This document shows, in pieces, positions 1 through 12,545 of a stretch of DNA of 64,000 bases. The notes below the pieces were generated by a model. It was given only the letters and a program-made list of their open reading frames with translations. It ran no database searches and had not been told where the DNA came from. The position numbers were made by a program, and so were the translations under genes. Position 1 is the first letter of the stretch. Every line of letters starts with the position of its first letter. Origin of the DNA: Gordionus sp. m RMFG-2023 (lineage: Eukaryota > Nematomorpha > Gordioida > Chordodea > Parachordodidae); assembly GCF_954871325.1 (NCBI RefSeq), contig NC_088778.1, positions 30,551,120 through 30,615,119 on the forward strand. The letters are read 5' to 3'.

Positions 1-2341
1 TTAAGGTGGTGCTACAATAATATATAAAATCTTGATTACTTTCAACATATCACTCTGGTTCTTATTTTATAGTAAAATGTTTCATTTCCAATATGACATC
101 CTTGCCGTGTAGATAACTCAAGACTTCAATATATTTGCATAATTTTTACTGTTGTTGTTTTATAAATTTATTTAGCATAATAAATTCTGATATGGGTTAC
201 CATCGTGAGTGTCATGGCTATGACTGCCAATTAACCAGCATCTATTATTTGTGTGCTATGTAATTTAAGATTATTACTATAGCTGTTGAGAGCATATGAT
301 TTCATATTTTAGATAAGCAATAATGGTCAACTGTGTAGTCGTTTATACATCATTAAAAAGGAAGATAATCTTTTAGAAATTTAATATCTCACAAAAATTT
401 TCTCGATTACTTAGCTTCCATCATGTCATCTAAGAGGAAGCTCTAGCCACCATATAGTTTTATAATTTGGATTGGTCGTTTATATTCTCTTCTTCAAGAA
501 TTGTTGATTTGGTAAGCCTATAAATTTTTCCTTATTAGTCCATTCTATAAAACATTGTCTAAAATGGTAATAGAGAGTTATATTAGTTTCATGACCTTTT
601 GTCAATATAACTTGCTAAGAATTATATAGCCTTATGTGGTTTTTAAAAACCATTATCAATTGAGGCATATGTATGAATTAATTATTTTTTTTATCACTTG
701 TAATTCATTACACAAATTTTTTTTATGTGAAAATATTTTACTGTAATAAATAGATTTTGTATTAAAAAATATTATTTTTAGAAATGTATTGTATTGTTTT
801 AATTATTTATATGCTAGTTTGTTTTGCATGCAAAATATTATAAATGACAAAATATGAAATTCAGAATAATTGTCTAGAGTTAGCATATTTTAAAAATGTG
901 TAATATATTTATATAAAACCTGGCCCATTAATTTTTTTTAGCTGAGCCCCTTGAGATTGTAAAAACTAGCGACGCCCCTCTAAGTGTCTAAACTTTGCTT
1001 TTGACAGACGTATCAATGCTGCCTTTTATTATACTACATTCCTCGAAAATTTAATCTTCAATTTTTTTTGTTGTTTCAAATTTTTGAATACTACAGTCAT
1101 CTTAAATATAATCTCTCTATTTTGTTGTAATTTTTTCACTATCACAATAATTTTATATAGAGTTGTACCGACCCACACAATTTTTACTAATCTGATCTGA
1201 TCCAATATTTCCCGATATTACTTAAAAAATTAATCATCTTATTTTGAAATATTTGTAATATTTATGAATGAATGTAATGTTAAACTACTCCCTTTAGTAG
1301 ATTTCTAAAAAGAGATTAATCAAGATTTTAGCCAAAATATTACTTACCCTCTTGAGTTAACTATTTTGTATTTTGATAAATTGAGTCGTTTAACAACATT
1401 ACCTTAATGTGATACTAGATATTTTAAAATCAATATTTTGTTGCAGCTAATATAACAAAAAATGATGTAAAAAATTTTAACTATTTTTACCATTATCAAC
1501 AAATATATTGTATTTTTGTTCATTTCAATTAATGTTATGAAATTATTTATAAAATAAATAAAAAATTAATATACACAAATTATAAAATAACCCAATATGA
1601 GAAAAATAGTAAAAGAATAATAGAAAATAAAAATTGAAGCTCATAATATCATCGAAATATTAATTTTAAATTTTCAAATGGAACGCAAGATGACCTATAT
1701 TTAAAAAAAATATATATATAATTAATTTTGACCCCCCCCCCCCCCCATATTAATTATTGTCTTAGTTATTAATGTAAATTTGGTATTTGAACGAATTTAG
1801 TTTTTAATTTTAAATTAATTATTTAACATCAATTAAAGGGTGGAAAAGCGAATTTGGACCTTTAATCCCTATTATCTCGAGTAATATAATTGCTAGCTAA
1901 AAGATATTAATTACGAGAACTAGTGTTGTTAAACGGCTCAATTTTAGCCGATTTTCAAAAAGAGTTAACTCAAATATTTTATCCATAAAAATATTATGCG
2001 AGCCTAAAAATTTTGCTCATAGATGGCACATAGCATTGAATATCTATTGGCAAAATCTCGACGCTTAGGCAATATTTTCCTGCTATAATGTTGAGTTAGC
2101 CTTTTTTTTAAATCGGCTCAAATCGAGCCGTTTAACAACACTAAAAACATATATAACATGCCTACCAAATTTTATCGAAATGTTTTCTTGCTTATTCACG
2201 TGGTACGTTTGATTATACTCATTTTCATTATTTTTACAGCCAAAATTTAGCCACTTTTCCCCTCCCCCCTCCAGTTATTTTATTTGCTTTTTTTTTCAAT
2301 TGCGATTAAAGTAACCTTTGCTTTTAATTTTTTTTTATTAG
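1..2341. other. Intronic or upstream AT-rich DNA without recognisable exon
   Basis: No coding stretch is supported here. The SURP-domain exons expected upstream in a SUGP1 gene were not found, so they probably lie left of the window or are too short to see. A run of 15 C sits at 1732-1746. At about 930-985 there is a fragment whose reverse strand reads like a transposon end (AGGGGCGTCGCTAG). A complete palindromic MITE occupies 1921-2143. Confidence 0.6.
1921..2143. mobile_element. Palindromic hAT-type MITE, family A, copy 1 (full length)
   Basis: It starts TAGTGTTGTTAAACGGCTCA and ends with the complement GAGCCGTTTAACAACACTA. The inner arms AACTCAA...AAAATATT and ...AATATTTTCC...TTGAGTTAGCC also pair. 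It is about 223 bp. The 8-bp flanks do not match, so any target duplication has decayed. Confidence 0.8.
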
Positions 2342-5300
2342 TAACCGCAGAAATCCCTAAACTTATCCCAAATTCGGAAGCTACAAAGGCGTCCAAAATT
2401 GACAAGACGAATCCTGAAGAATTACTGGTAGCTCAACAGCGAAAGCGTAAAAGTAGATGGGGAGAGAATGCTCCAGTTAAAAATGCCATCTTGATCCCAG
2501 TTGTGCAAACACCTTACACGAATTATAATGGTAAGAATAACTCGATTAAACTTGTTAAAATTTGGAAAATTACTTTTGATATCAAAATATATGAAGCCAG
2601 AAGAGAAAAAATTCTTTGGTTATATTTATAGTTTGGTAATAACTAATTTATATTTGATCTACAGGATGTGCCATAAAATAAATCAGTTAAGCAATCTCTA
2701 AAGTTAAGATGTCTGTAAAAATTAGGGTAAAGTAGTAACTTAAGATGGAGCCTTTAACTATAGTCATATTATGATATGCCCAGAATTGGAGTTAATCAAC
2801 TTTAGAGCAGGGATCTGAACCGAAACTCAGGCTCAGGCTTAGATATAAATGAGGGTTCGGTTCTTACAAAATAAGCATATCTGGTTTGGTTCAAACCCCC
2901 TTTAGAACCGGGTTGAACTCTTTTATGCACACTTTAGTATTATATATAGAGCAAAGCAATACTTTTTTTATGTATTTCATCATTAATACAAATATATAAA
3001 ACGTTTATTTTATTATTAACTGCGCTTTATATAAACAATATCTAATTTATAGATTAGATAACAAATAAAACATCATTTATTAACTGCAATATTGAAAACA
3101 ATTTACTTAAACACCTTAAAATGTACAGTTGTAGTATTTTTAAACGGCTCGATTTTTAAAAAACCGTTAACCCAATATTTTAGTCAAAAAATCTTATATG
3201 TCCAAAATTTTCCGCAATTTATTAGCAAAATCTCAAGACTTTTATCGAGCAATTTAACAACATTATACAGTTAAAAAATTTCTAGATTCACTTCAATCAA
3301 ATTACATCTATATATAAAAAGCATAAATTTTATTGTTTAAAGAACATCTCTCTTCGCTAACATGAGTCGTCGACATTGTATAAAATTATATAATTTTTAT
3401 AATTAGGGGATTCAATTTCTCTGATTTTGCCCAATTTTAGACATTCATTAATTAACTTCCAATGTTCTTTGATCGTTTTGAAAGTTTTATTTATACAATC
3501 TAATTTTGAGGTAGGGTCCATATGCTGATTCATTTTCAATAGAATCATCCCTTATAACAATTTAATTTCATGTTCATTTAGATGTAGTTTATAATTATAT
3601 ACATAAAAAATTTTCATACTGGATTTATATTTATCCCTAATCAATAAGTGTTTTTGAAATTTTAATATAAAAAAAAGGAAGTTAAAAAATGTTATAAAAT
3701 AGCAATATAAAAAAAATTTAAATTGTGACTGAATCGTATCAATCAAAATTGATTCACAATAATTTTTTAAACAATTCTGATATATCAGAATTTTTAGCTA
3801 TATGCCAATAATAACTTTCACATTATTTTATAAGCATAAGGTTTCAAACCGAACGTGCATTTTTAGCTGTTCAGATTCGGATAAAAAATAACAGGTCCAA
3901 GGTTGGATTCAGATCCCTGCATTAAAATTTAAAAGCTTTCATTATTGAACATAATGGAAACAAAAAGTCGCTTATGACTTTATTTTTTTATTTTAAATTG
4001 ATATTTTGTTAACAAATATATTGACTTTTGAATTTATTCAAATTCCATTAATATCATATTCAAAGTGTACTTGAATGCAAAAAAATTTATATATATATAA
4101 ATTGTAAAGATTGTCATCTATCTGAAGAGTTTATCGAGTTTAAATTGAAATGCCCCTTTAAATATTGTGAATTTAGTCATTACTCATTAGTTTAAAATAA
4201 TTAAAAAGTATAATGACATTTAGAATGAAATTTATTGGTTAATGAATTAAACATTTAATTCGATAAATTTGTGGATGAGTATCTTATGTCCTATTAGATA
4301 CAAATTTAATCTCATGATACTTATAATATGTTTTTTTAAATAAAAAAAAAGATTGATTGGGCCTCGCCGTTAGAGTATTTGTTAGTGTTGTTAAAAAGCC
4401 CAATTTGGATCGATTTTTAAAAACGGTGCCAGATTAAGATTGTAATCAAAATAATGTTATGCAAGCCTTGAGATTTTGCTCATGCAGGAAGGCTTGAACA
4501 TCTATTTGCTAAATCTTGAGGCTTATATAGTATTATTTTGGATGAGACCTGCAGAGGTATCATTTGTATGGCCAGACCCGGATATTTTTTTTAAAAAAAA
4601 TACCGGCCTGATCTTTGCCGGGCCTGCTGGGCTCTGATATATTTAGAGCCATTTTTTCCAATACTTTGGCCAGAAAAATATTGCACGAGCCTCGAGATTT
4701 TGTTAATAGATGTACAAACCTAAAAAATGTTTTTCTTTTCCCGTAGCTAAGGTTCCTTCCATGATACCCTTTAATGCCAACGACATGATACCTCTTCCGC
4801 CTAACAACGTCAACTCAATTCCTATCCCCTTGGTGACGCCGATTAAAACGTTTAACAATGATTTAGCTTTGCAAAATTCCATGTCGGATGAACAGAGAGC
4901 AATCTTCGAAGAAGCCCAAAAGGTTAATTCAAAAGGAAACAAAAATTTTTTTATCATTCCTGACGGGGAATTTAAAAGGAATAAAATTGTCAAAATTAAG
5001 AAGCATTTATAGCATCATTCCACTAGGGAAGATGATTTTTTTATCGATTGTATCGGCCCTTTATCCTTCAGTAACGTTATCGGTAACGGCAAATAAATGG
5101 TATCGACGCATCTCCGACTCCTGTTCTATCATTTAATTCTTAGTTTTCACGAGAGTTCGGAATCCTTGGAACCGGTACAAATCTAGAAATCATAATCTGG
5201 AATCACTCATAAAATTTATGGGGACCGGAACTGGTATATAATATCGCGTGGTTCATTTTTAGAAGGTTTTAGGAACCGGAAATATAACTTTTTTGAGTTT

Positions 5301-8300
5301 AGGCTGCATTCGTAGTGGGATATCTGACACGATTTAACAGCTGATCGACTTTTAAATTCTGTTTTTAGAGATGAATTTTTTTTATTATTAAAATCAATAA
5401 ATTTGGGATCAAAGATCAAATTGGTCAGCTGTCAAATCGTGCCGGATCGGATCCCACTATGAATTCAACCCTAGATATTTGACATTATTTTCGATTATCT
5501 CTTTTAGAATCAATGTTGGAATATTTTTGCCTTTATTTATATATAAATCCCTAGTCATTTATAATTCATATAAAAAAATGTATGGGAAATCTGATATACA
5601 TTTTGTTAAATTCTAAAATTCATGGCAAAATTGTCTGAAATTTATAGGGTAGGTATTCCAAACATGATGAAATACATTTCCGGTAAAATAAGATTTTTAA
5701 ATCTTATTAAAACGCGCCAAAAAATGATTTAAAGTTGAAATTATAACACATTGCCGGAAAAAAAGGACATTGACGCTAACATATATACATACAAAATAAA
5801 ATTAGAATAATATAAAATAATAATACAAGGTTTCTATATACGCAAATATAGATTTCAAAATTAGTAATGCGAATGTATGATATTTAATTCATAATACTAT
5901 TTAATGACCAAAATATATAATTGAACAATATTTTAATTTAATAATATTTTTAGTATATAACCAATATAATATAAAAAATTTTTTTTTTAATAATGATTTC
6001 GAGGAATAAAACAATCCAACTTATTGTAGCACGAAAAAAAAAATACCTATTACAAGCAAATAAAATTTAAGTAATAACATTTTGTTTAATTTAGAGATGA
6101 AGGAAATATTTTTTTATAACTATACTAATCAATCCTCATGAAAAATAATATCTCAAATTTTTAATCTTACATATTTTTGCTGGAATTTTTTCATGATCAC
6201 AATCATTATATCTCCACTCACTTTGTTAAAAAAAATACGCTTTTAATGCATTGTTGTTAAACGGCTCGATTTGAGCCCATTCATAAAAACGGCTAGCTCA
6301 ATATTTTAGCCAGAAAAATATTGCCTCGAGATTTCGCTAATAGATGCCCAAACCTTTGTTCCATCTATGATCAACTAAATCTTCAGGCTCGCTAAATGCT
6401 TTTCTGAATAATTGATTAAGCTAGCCATATTTAAAGATCGTCTCAAATTCGAGCTTTTCGACAGCACTTAATTTAATGGAATTTCGTTAAAATAATTTTT
6501 AATCGTTTTAATTTTTTTCTCTTTTTTTCCGTTTTTTATATTGGAAATTTAAAAAAAACCAGTTTTTTTGTTTGTTGTTTTTTTAAAATTCCTAGTCAAA
6601 CTACTCCCAGTAAGCAATAATTTATTAAGTTGCAACTCCTCTCGATTGGATTAGTGAGTGACATGTAATATTTGCCTAGAGATGATTCCTTCATTAAAAT
6701 GAATTTTGAAAGGTAGTTGGTGAAATTTTTTTGATATAAATTGTTTTTGCGGGTAACCAAAATGACGTGTAACCAGCTGGTTTGTATTAATACTCATTCA
6801 AATGAATGTATCGTCAATTTAGCTAATCCATGATTACTGTTATGAGAAGTTATAAGTAATTTAATCAGCTGTGAACTGGGTTAATCACATTTAAGATTAT
6901 ATATATATATATATATAAATCAATCAACTGAGTTACCTTCATTTGCGAATGCACGAGTACTCCTGCACAAATTATCAAAATTCTACTAACAAATTAATTC
7001 GTACATTTTCTAAAACAATTTTTCATATTTGTGAGTTAAATTAATGACAACGGTTTAATAATATAAGGTTCTAACTTCACTTTTGTTCAGAATCGAGTTA
7101 GGGCTAGGATCAAAACTCGTAATTAATTTGATAATGGGTTTTTTTAAATCTAATAAAATATATTTTTTTTTAATAAAAAACTGATTTGAAAACATTTTAG
7201 ATGAGAGCCCTTTGCTCTTACATCATAGCCAAAGCCAAGATCAGTCAGCATTACGAAAAAACGGGAAAAGTTAAATATGAATACGATTCCGACGAAGACA
7301 TCACCGATGGTACTTGGGAACACAAACGGCGGAAAGCCGAAATGGAAAGGACCAAAGGTTCGTTTTTAGTTAAGCGACGGTTCGCGGTTCGGTCCCCACT
7401 GCTTTGGACCGAATTTGAACATTATTTTTTTGCTAAATCTGGGACTAACCCAGCTTCATTACCTTCGATTGATTTTTGGAATTGATCCTTTTGTCCAATT
7501 GATTTAACTCTTTAAAAATTTTAATAAAAATGGCCACTATCTTTTTTTTATTAAGAATAATCAAAAACCCAGAAGACGACCTAAAAGTTGACCCAAATCA
7601 TTCATACCCCCTGCCCCCCGTATTAATAGGCACCCACTAAATTTTTTATTTCCGATGATAAGTCAGGCGGTGGCCCACAGGTCATACCTATAAAAGTTTT
7701 TTTTAAAGCTTAGAAAATACAATTTTCGTGAATTAATTTCTTTTATGATTAATTTGTTTAAAATATTTTTCCACTTTAGAAATTTCTGCCCTTTTGACTG
7801 ACATGGGACGGGATAAACATCACGTGGGCGACTTTTTACCTCCCGAGGAACTAGAAAGATTTCTTTACACTTACGAATCCATAAAACAAGCCGACGCCGA
7901 ATCAAATAATATCCAACCGATTGATAATGGCCTTCAGACCAACGTCGAACAGGATAAAATTGATGAAATTAAAGGTTTGGATTCAACTGAAGCTCAAGAA
8001 GAAAAAGGTGATATGCCGGATTTATCAGCCCCAGACATCAATGTTCAGATGACAGAGACTATTCAAGACTCTGCTGTAGAAGTTAGTTGTGTGGAACAGG
8101 AGAAAGCAAATATTGATGTCTCTTTTAATAATTCAACAGAACCAGCTCCAATGTTAGAATTGACGGAGATGAATGACACAGCTCAAGGTCAAGTAGTTGT
8201 TAGTGATATAGTGCTACCTCCCATTATCGCAACCCCAAATGCGTTAGATATCGAGGCGAGGAGAAAGAAAAGATTGGCCAAATTTTCTGAATACAGTAAT

Positions 8301-8820
8301 TGCAAAATTAATTCAGATAACATAGGTTATCGTATACTCATGAAAATGGGCTGGGACGAAGAACACGGCTTAGGGCTAGAAAGCCAGGGCATAACTGAAC
8401 CGGTCAACAAGTTTGCACCTTAATTTTTTTTAATTTCCTTTTCATTTATTTATAAAAACTACTTTTAATTTTTTGATAACTTCTTATTTTATTTCTTGGG
8501 CTATGTACAAACTTGATTACATATTTTTTAAAGAGTAAATTATCAAAAATTTTTGCCAGTTAAAAAATATTTTTGAAAAATGTTAATTAATATAGGACAC
8601 TCTATCTTAATGCATTAGGAAAAACAAAAAAATTAAGTTTGATAGCTTAAAATAATTTATATGTTCGTTCAGAGCAACCGTTTTGCCTGATAGAATGGGG
8701 CTTGGTACCTTGAGTCAAAAGGGTCTCTCCAATGATTTGCAAGAAGGGGATGATGAATTCGACGCTTACAGGAAACGTATGATGCTGGCTTATCGATTCA
8801 GGCCCAATCCATTAGTTTAA
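2342..8820 (+). CDS. SUGP1: SUGP1-like G-patch splicing factor, 3' part (five exons)
   Basis: Exons read as 2342-2530, 4747-4922, 7201-7357, 7780-8410 and 8673-8820 (stop TAA). The joins keep frame: phase 1 (AATG/gtaaga to cgtag/CT), phase 0 (CAAAAG/gttaat to tttag/ATG), phase 1 (AAAG/gttcgt to tttag/AA) and phase 2 (AACAA/gtttgc to ttcag/AG). The first acceptor could instead be 2350. Family landmarks in order: RKRKSRW (nuclear-localisation-like), SDEQ segment, YDSDED followed by GTWEHKRR, TDMGRDKHHVGDFLPPEELE, then the G-patch IGYRILMKMGWDEEHGLGLE, and the C-terminal signature DAYRKRMMLAYRFRPNPL. Known SUGP1 binds DHX15 through its G-patch and acts in branch-site recognition. The SURP domains are not seen, so the gene is 5'-incomplete here. 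Between the PPEELE helix and the G-patch lie about 120 more residues, acidic and low-complexity, than I recall for vertebrate SUGP1. The assignment is very secure. Confidence 0.93.
2808..3919. mobile_element. hAT-like nonautonomous element with CAGGGATCTGAA termini
   Basis: The left end reads CAGGGATCTGAACCGAAACT. The right end reads TTGGATTCAGATCCCTG, which is its inverted partner. The flanking 8-mers CTTTAGAG and CATTAAAA agree at 5 of 8 positions, compatible with an eroded target duplication. The CAGGG terminus is typical of hAT elements. It sits in SUGP1 intron 2530/4747, carries no readable transposase, and hosts a partial family-A MITE at 3130-3268. Confidence 0.6.
3130..3268. mobile_element. 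Family-A MITE, partial copy nested in 2808-3919
   Basis: It contains TTTTTAAACGGCTCGATTTT at the left, the AACCCAATATTTTAGTC block, and ends GCAATTTAACAACATTA. The middle and right arms are shortened compared with the full copies. Confidence 0.6.
4385..4541. mobile_element. Family-A MITE, partial copy
   Basis: It begins AGTGTTGTTAAAAAGCCCAA and keeps the ATGCAGG/TTGAACATCTATTTGC/AAATCTTGAGGC centre typical of the family. The right terminus is missing. It lies in the second SUGP1 intron of the window. Confidence 0.55.
4658..4725. mobile_element. Family-A MITE fragment abutting a splice acceptor
   Basis: The block CAATACTTTGGCCAGAAAAA, ATTGCACGAGCCTCGAGATT and TTGTTAATAGATGTACAAAC matches the left half of the family. 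It ends about 20 bases before the AG at 4745-4746 that opens the next SUGP1 exon, so transposon sequence may form part of that intron's branch-site region. Confidence 0.5.
5300..5473. mobile_element. Palindromic MITE, family C (TA-flanked)
   Basis: The left arm TAGGCTGCATTCGTAGTGGG pairs with the right arm CCCACTATGAATTCAACCCTA. The next inner blocks, ACGATTTAACAGCTGATC and GGTCAGCTGTCAAATCGT, also pair. Only a possible TA target duplication is visible, pointing to a Tc1/mariner-like or related MITE rather than hAT. Confidence 0.65.
6252..6468. mobile_element. Family-A MITE, near full length
   Basis: TTGTTGTTAAACGGCTCGAT at the left, the GCTCAATATTTTAGCCAGAA block, and the paired right end AAATTCGAGCTTTTCGACAGCACT. 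No clear 8-bp target duplication. It lies in the SUGP1 intron 4923-7200, which otherwise shows no exon-like sequence. Confidence 0.75.
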
Positions 8821-9637
8821 AAAAAAATAATATTTCTATATTTTAAATTGATATCACTGTCAGACATATGAAGAGACAGGAGAAATCTATGCAAGTTTTT
8901 AAATCGTATATAAACTTATTAGAGTTTGATATTGGTTCAAACTCAAATATCTTCAAAATTTTTTTTTATATTTTAATGAAATTCCGCAGGAGCACATTTA
9001 TCTTCAAAGATTTTTGCTAAAAAAAATTTGGCGAAAAGGAATATTCAGCAAAGTTGGGCAGTACTGAGCATACAAGATCCTATTGTATCTTGTACTTTTT
9101 GAAATTTTTAATAAGATACTTATATATCTAAGATACCTAAGTTTCCAAATAGTCTCGTTTCTTTTTCATTTCTTTGTCAATAGACAGATGATTTATATAT
9201 TATTTTTTTCTTGGATTCTTTCATCGATTTGGTTTTCTTTCTTTCCTAATCTTTATATTTTAAGAATTAGTTATTTATTTTTACACGCCAATTTTATTGT
9301 ATGTAAATTAGATTTAGCAATATTAATGTTAATCATTTTATAAGTTTTGGCAGATGTATGTTATATTCTTTGTAAAATGGATATTTAAACATGTTTAACC
9401 TTGCATTTACAGTTGCGAATTCGCTGTCAATTCCGGGTAAGGTTAAATTCATAATTTAACACGAATCACATATGTATACGATGCGAAAACTACAAAATAT
9501 GTTAAGATGCATTCATAGTAATATTTCGCTAAGCTATGTGATTTGATATACGGATCCATCTCTTTTTTTTCCTAGCATAAAAGAATAAAATATAAATCGA
9601 TTTGTATTTTTCAATGCAAATGGCCGACAAAAAATGC
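8821..9637. other. Intergenic AT-rich region downstream of SUGP1-like gene
   Basis: No exon with family resemblance on either strand. The short open frame at 9083-9343 is a hydrophobic translation of T-rich DNA and is not supported. This interval should contain the 3' UTR of the SUGP1-like gene. Confidence 0.5.
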
Positions 9638-12545
9638 TCGTAGGCTGATTTTATGGATTAAGACAATAATTTGAGTCAATAGCTAATAATTTACTTCTTC
9701 AATAATATCTAATAACAATTTCAATATAAAAAAAATGAACACACTTAATAAATTTCGTCGCAAATATGTGCACTGTGACAAAATCTACAGTCTCCATACA
9801 GCTACAAGTATAATATATTTCTAAAATTTTTAATATTTTTTAGCCAACCTTAAAAATCATATTAAAATATCCCACCCAGAATTGATTTGTTAAACTAAAG
9901 AAATAATTCCCAAACATTTATTGGGTATAAGAAAAGTCAGGGTTGTGCATTTGACCAGTCAAATAAGATTCGGTCAATTGATTCATCTTTGACCGGTCAA
10001 GTATGGTCAAAGTCAAATATATGTTTATTAGGGCAATATTATATTTTATATATAATAGTAAAAAATGTATGTATATTAATTATTTTCGAAATTAATGTTT
10101 CGCTCTCCATGGCAGAACCTTGTTCTAATTCATAATCACTCTTAACATTTTTCAATCAATCTTAGGTTATGATATACTCCTACCAATTTTCTGTTTGTTG
10201 AGATTCGGATTTCTTAGACACTTCTTTTAATATTCAAGTTAAACAAAGCCCATTCCAACAACTTGAGCCCGAAATCTGATTGTTTTTTATGAAAGTTACT
10301 GGATTCCACGTATTTTGGCTATTAAATACGCCGCTTTTACTTCTAAAATTTATGATATCACTTAAAATATTTTGATGATCATCTCTTTATGAAACGACTA
10401 ATTTTTGTATTATGTCATATGCTTCGTCAAACTCAAGTAAGATGATCCCCTTATATTGGGGTTCAATAATCAGCAGTGCAGTGTGAGCACATGTATTTGT
10501 ATTGTTTTCTTTTTCAAACTTATCTTTAATATTTTTTTCTTTAGGTTGGTAAGTTATAAAATCATGGACATGATTGTATTATGTGCTTTCTAAATTAAGC
10601 ATCTCGTTTTTACGTGAACCAAGGTCATTAAGATCGCTTAATGTTTTTATGAATAGTTTAAAATTTTAAATTTTTTGTCCAAAATATCATTTAATATATT
10701 ATTGGTAATTTCTCTCGGACAAATATCCAACTTCTTCCACAGCTGCTTTCAGAGCTTTCCAAATTTATATTTGCTCATTACATTTTATTGACGATGCCCA
10801 TCTTCTTTGGATAATTGTATATAATGTAATATAAATTGGAAATTAGTAATTTTCTCAAACCTGCTTAAGCAAAATTATTTTATTTATATATATATTTAGA
10901 TCCAATAAATTTAATAATGAGAAAAATTCTTAATATTTTAATATAAAAATTTGGTATTTATGTATAAAATTATAATTAAATCGATGCCTTAATGATACAA
11001 ATATATTTTAAAATAATTTTTAAATAAATTAGATTGACAAATATGCTTTAAATACATATTAGTTCATTAAATATTCATCAATAACATTTTAGAGTTGACC
11101 AGGTCAAATACTCCTTCTATTAAATGACCGAATTTGACCTGTCAATTGACCAACTTGCCAACCCTGAGAAAACACATTTAAAAAACTCATAATCAGATAT
11201 GTGATTAAAAATAATTTACCTTTCAAACAATTTGACTATTTCAAGGATATATTTGCCTTTATATTTACAAAGGAAAAAAATATATGGACAAGACAAACTG
11301 TTAAAAAATACTTGCATTCTATTTATGAAGCATCGAAATTAAAACTTGTCGCAAAATTAAAAAAGGTACATAAGGAAAATATCCCTTTCCACGGATATTT
11401 GGGCAAGAAACAACTCCTTGTCTTATTGTTCGATTACTATACGTTATATAAGAAATAAGTGGAAAATAAAAAATTACCTTCTAGATTTAATTGAACTACC
11501 TCACCCGCACAGTGAACAATAGTCAATTATTTATTAAAGTCTCTTGAAACATTCGAGATTCAAAATTAAATGTTATAGAAAATGCTAAAAATATCATAAG
11601 TGCTGCAGATATAATGACCAATCATTATATGGAAAAATACAATATGCCCTTCTGTAGTCATAGATGTCTACCTCATGTTATTAATATAATCGTTAAAGAA
11701 GGGCTAATTATTTCTGAGTCAAAATTAGAAAAAATACACAAATTGGTGAAGACAATTCACCTCTCGCCCAATTTATGCAAAATTATATCTATTACACTTA
11801 TGATATTTTTAGCATTATCAAGTGTAAGCGCTATAACATTTTTTCAAATGTTTCAAGAGATTTTAATAAATAATTGGTTATATCTTGTCTACTGGGTGAG
11901 GCAGTTCTATTAAATCAAGAAGGTAATTTTTTATTTTCCAATTATTTGTTATATAATGTACAGTAATCGAACAATAAGACAAGGAGTTGATTTCTGTCCA
12001 AACATCCGTGGAAAGGAATATTTTGTTATGTACCTATGCTTCATAAATAGAATGCAAGTATATTTTCAGCAGTTTGTGTTGTCCTTATTTTATAAAGGCA
12101 AATTTATCCTTGAATTCAAATGGAATCAAATTGGTTGAAAGGTAAATTATTTTTAATCACATATCTGAGTATGAGTTTATTTAAATGTTAGTTTCCCTCT
12201 GGTTGTAATTTTCTTATTCCCAATAAATGTTTGGACATTATTTCTTTAGTTTGGCAAATCAATTCCGGGTGAGATATTTTAATATGATTTTTAAGGTTGG
12301 ATAAAAAAAATATCAAAAATAGATTTTAGATAAATATTATACTTGTAGCCGTATGGAGACTGTGGATTTTGTCACAGTGCACATATATGCGCCGATATGT
12401 ATTAAGTTTGTTGGAACATATTTTTTATATTGAAATTGTTATTAGATATTATTGAAGAAGTAAATGAGGTATTAGCTATTGATGAGGTAAAAGAGCTTTG
12501 ACTCAAATTATTGTCTTGATCCATAAGATCCGCCTACAATTTATG
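9638..12545. mobile_element. Foldback hAT element: inverted-duplicated arms around a transposase segment
   Basis: Sequence 9638-9937 plus 11167-11570 is repeated in reverse orientation at 11840-12545. Examples are TGTGCACTGTGACAAAATC at 9767 against its complement near 12370, and GATATGTGATTAAAAATAAT near 11196 against its complement near 12150. The left arm encodes on + a segment at 11201-11458 (KNIWTRQTVKKYLHSIYE) resembling the hAT region just before the first catalytic Asp. The unique centre, 11590-11830, encodes CSHRCLPHVINIIVKEGL and KTIHLSP, the hAT C-x-H-x-L-N motif. The right arm repeats the N-terminal part on the - strand. The arms differ at many positions, so the duplication is old. 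The element is inactive as it stands. Confidence 0.7.
9938..11166. mobile_element. hAT element nested in left arm of the foldback (CAGGGTTG termini)
   Basis: It starts CAGGGTTGTGCATTTGACC and ends GTCAATTGACCAACTTGCCAACCCTG. The complement of that end starts CAGGGTTGGCAAGTTGG. Flanking 8-mers AGAAAAGT and AGAAAACA match at 6 of 8. Both ends carry clusters of GGTCAA/TTGACC. It interrupts the left palindrome arm, which resumes at 11167, proving that it arrived after the foldback formed. No intact transposase is visible. A related copy in opposite orientation lies at 43223-45672. Confidence 0.75.
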
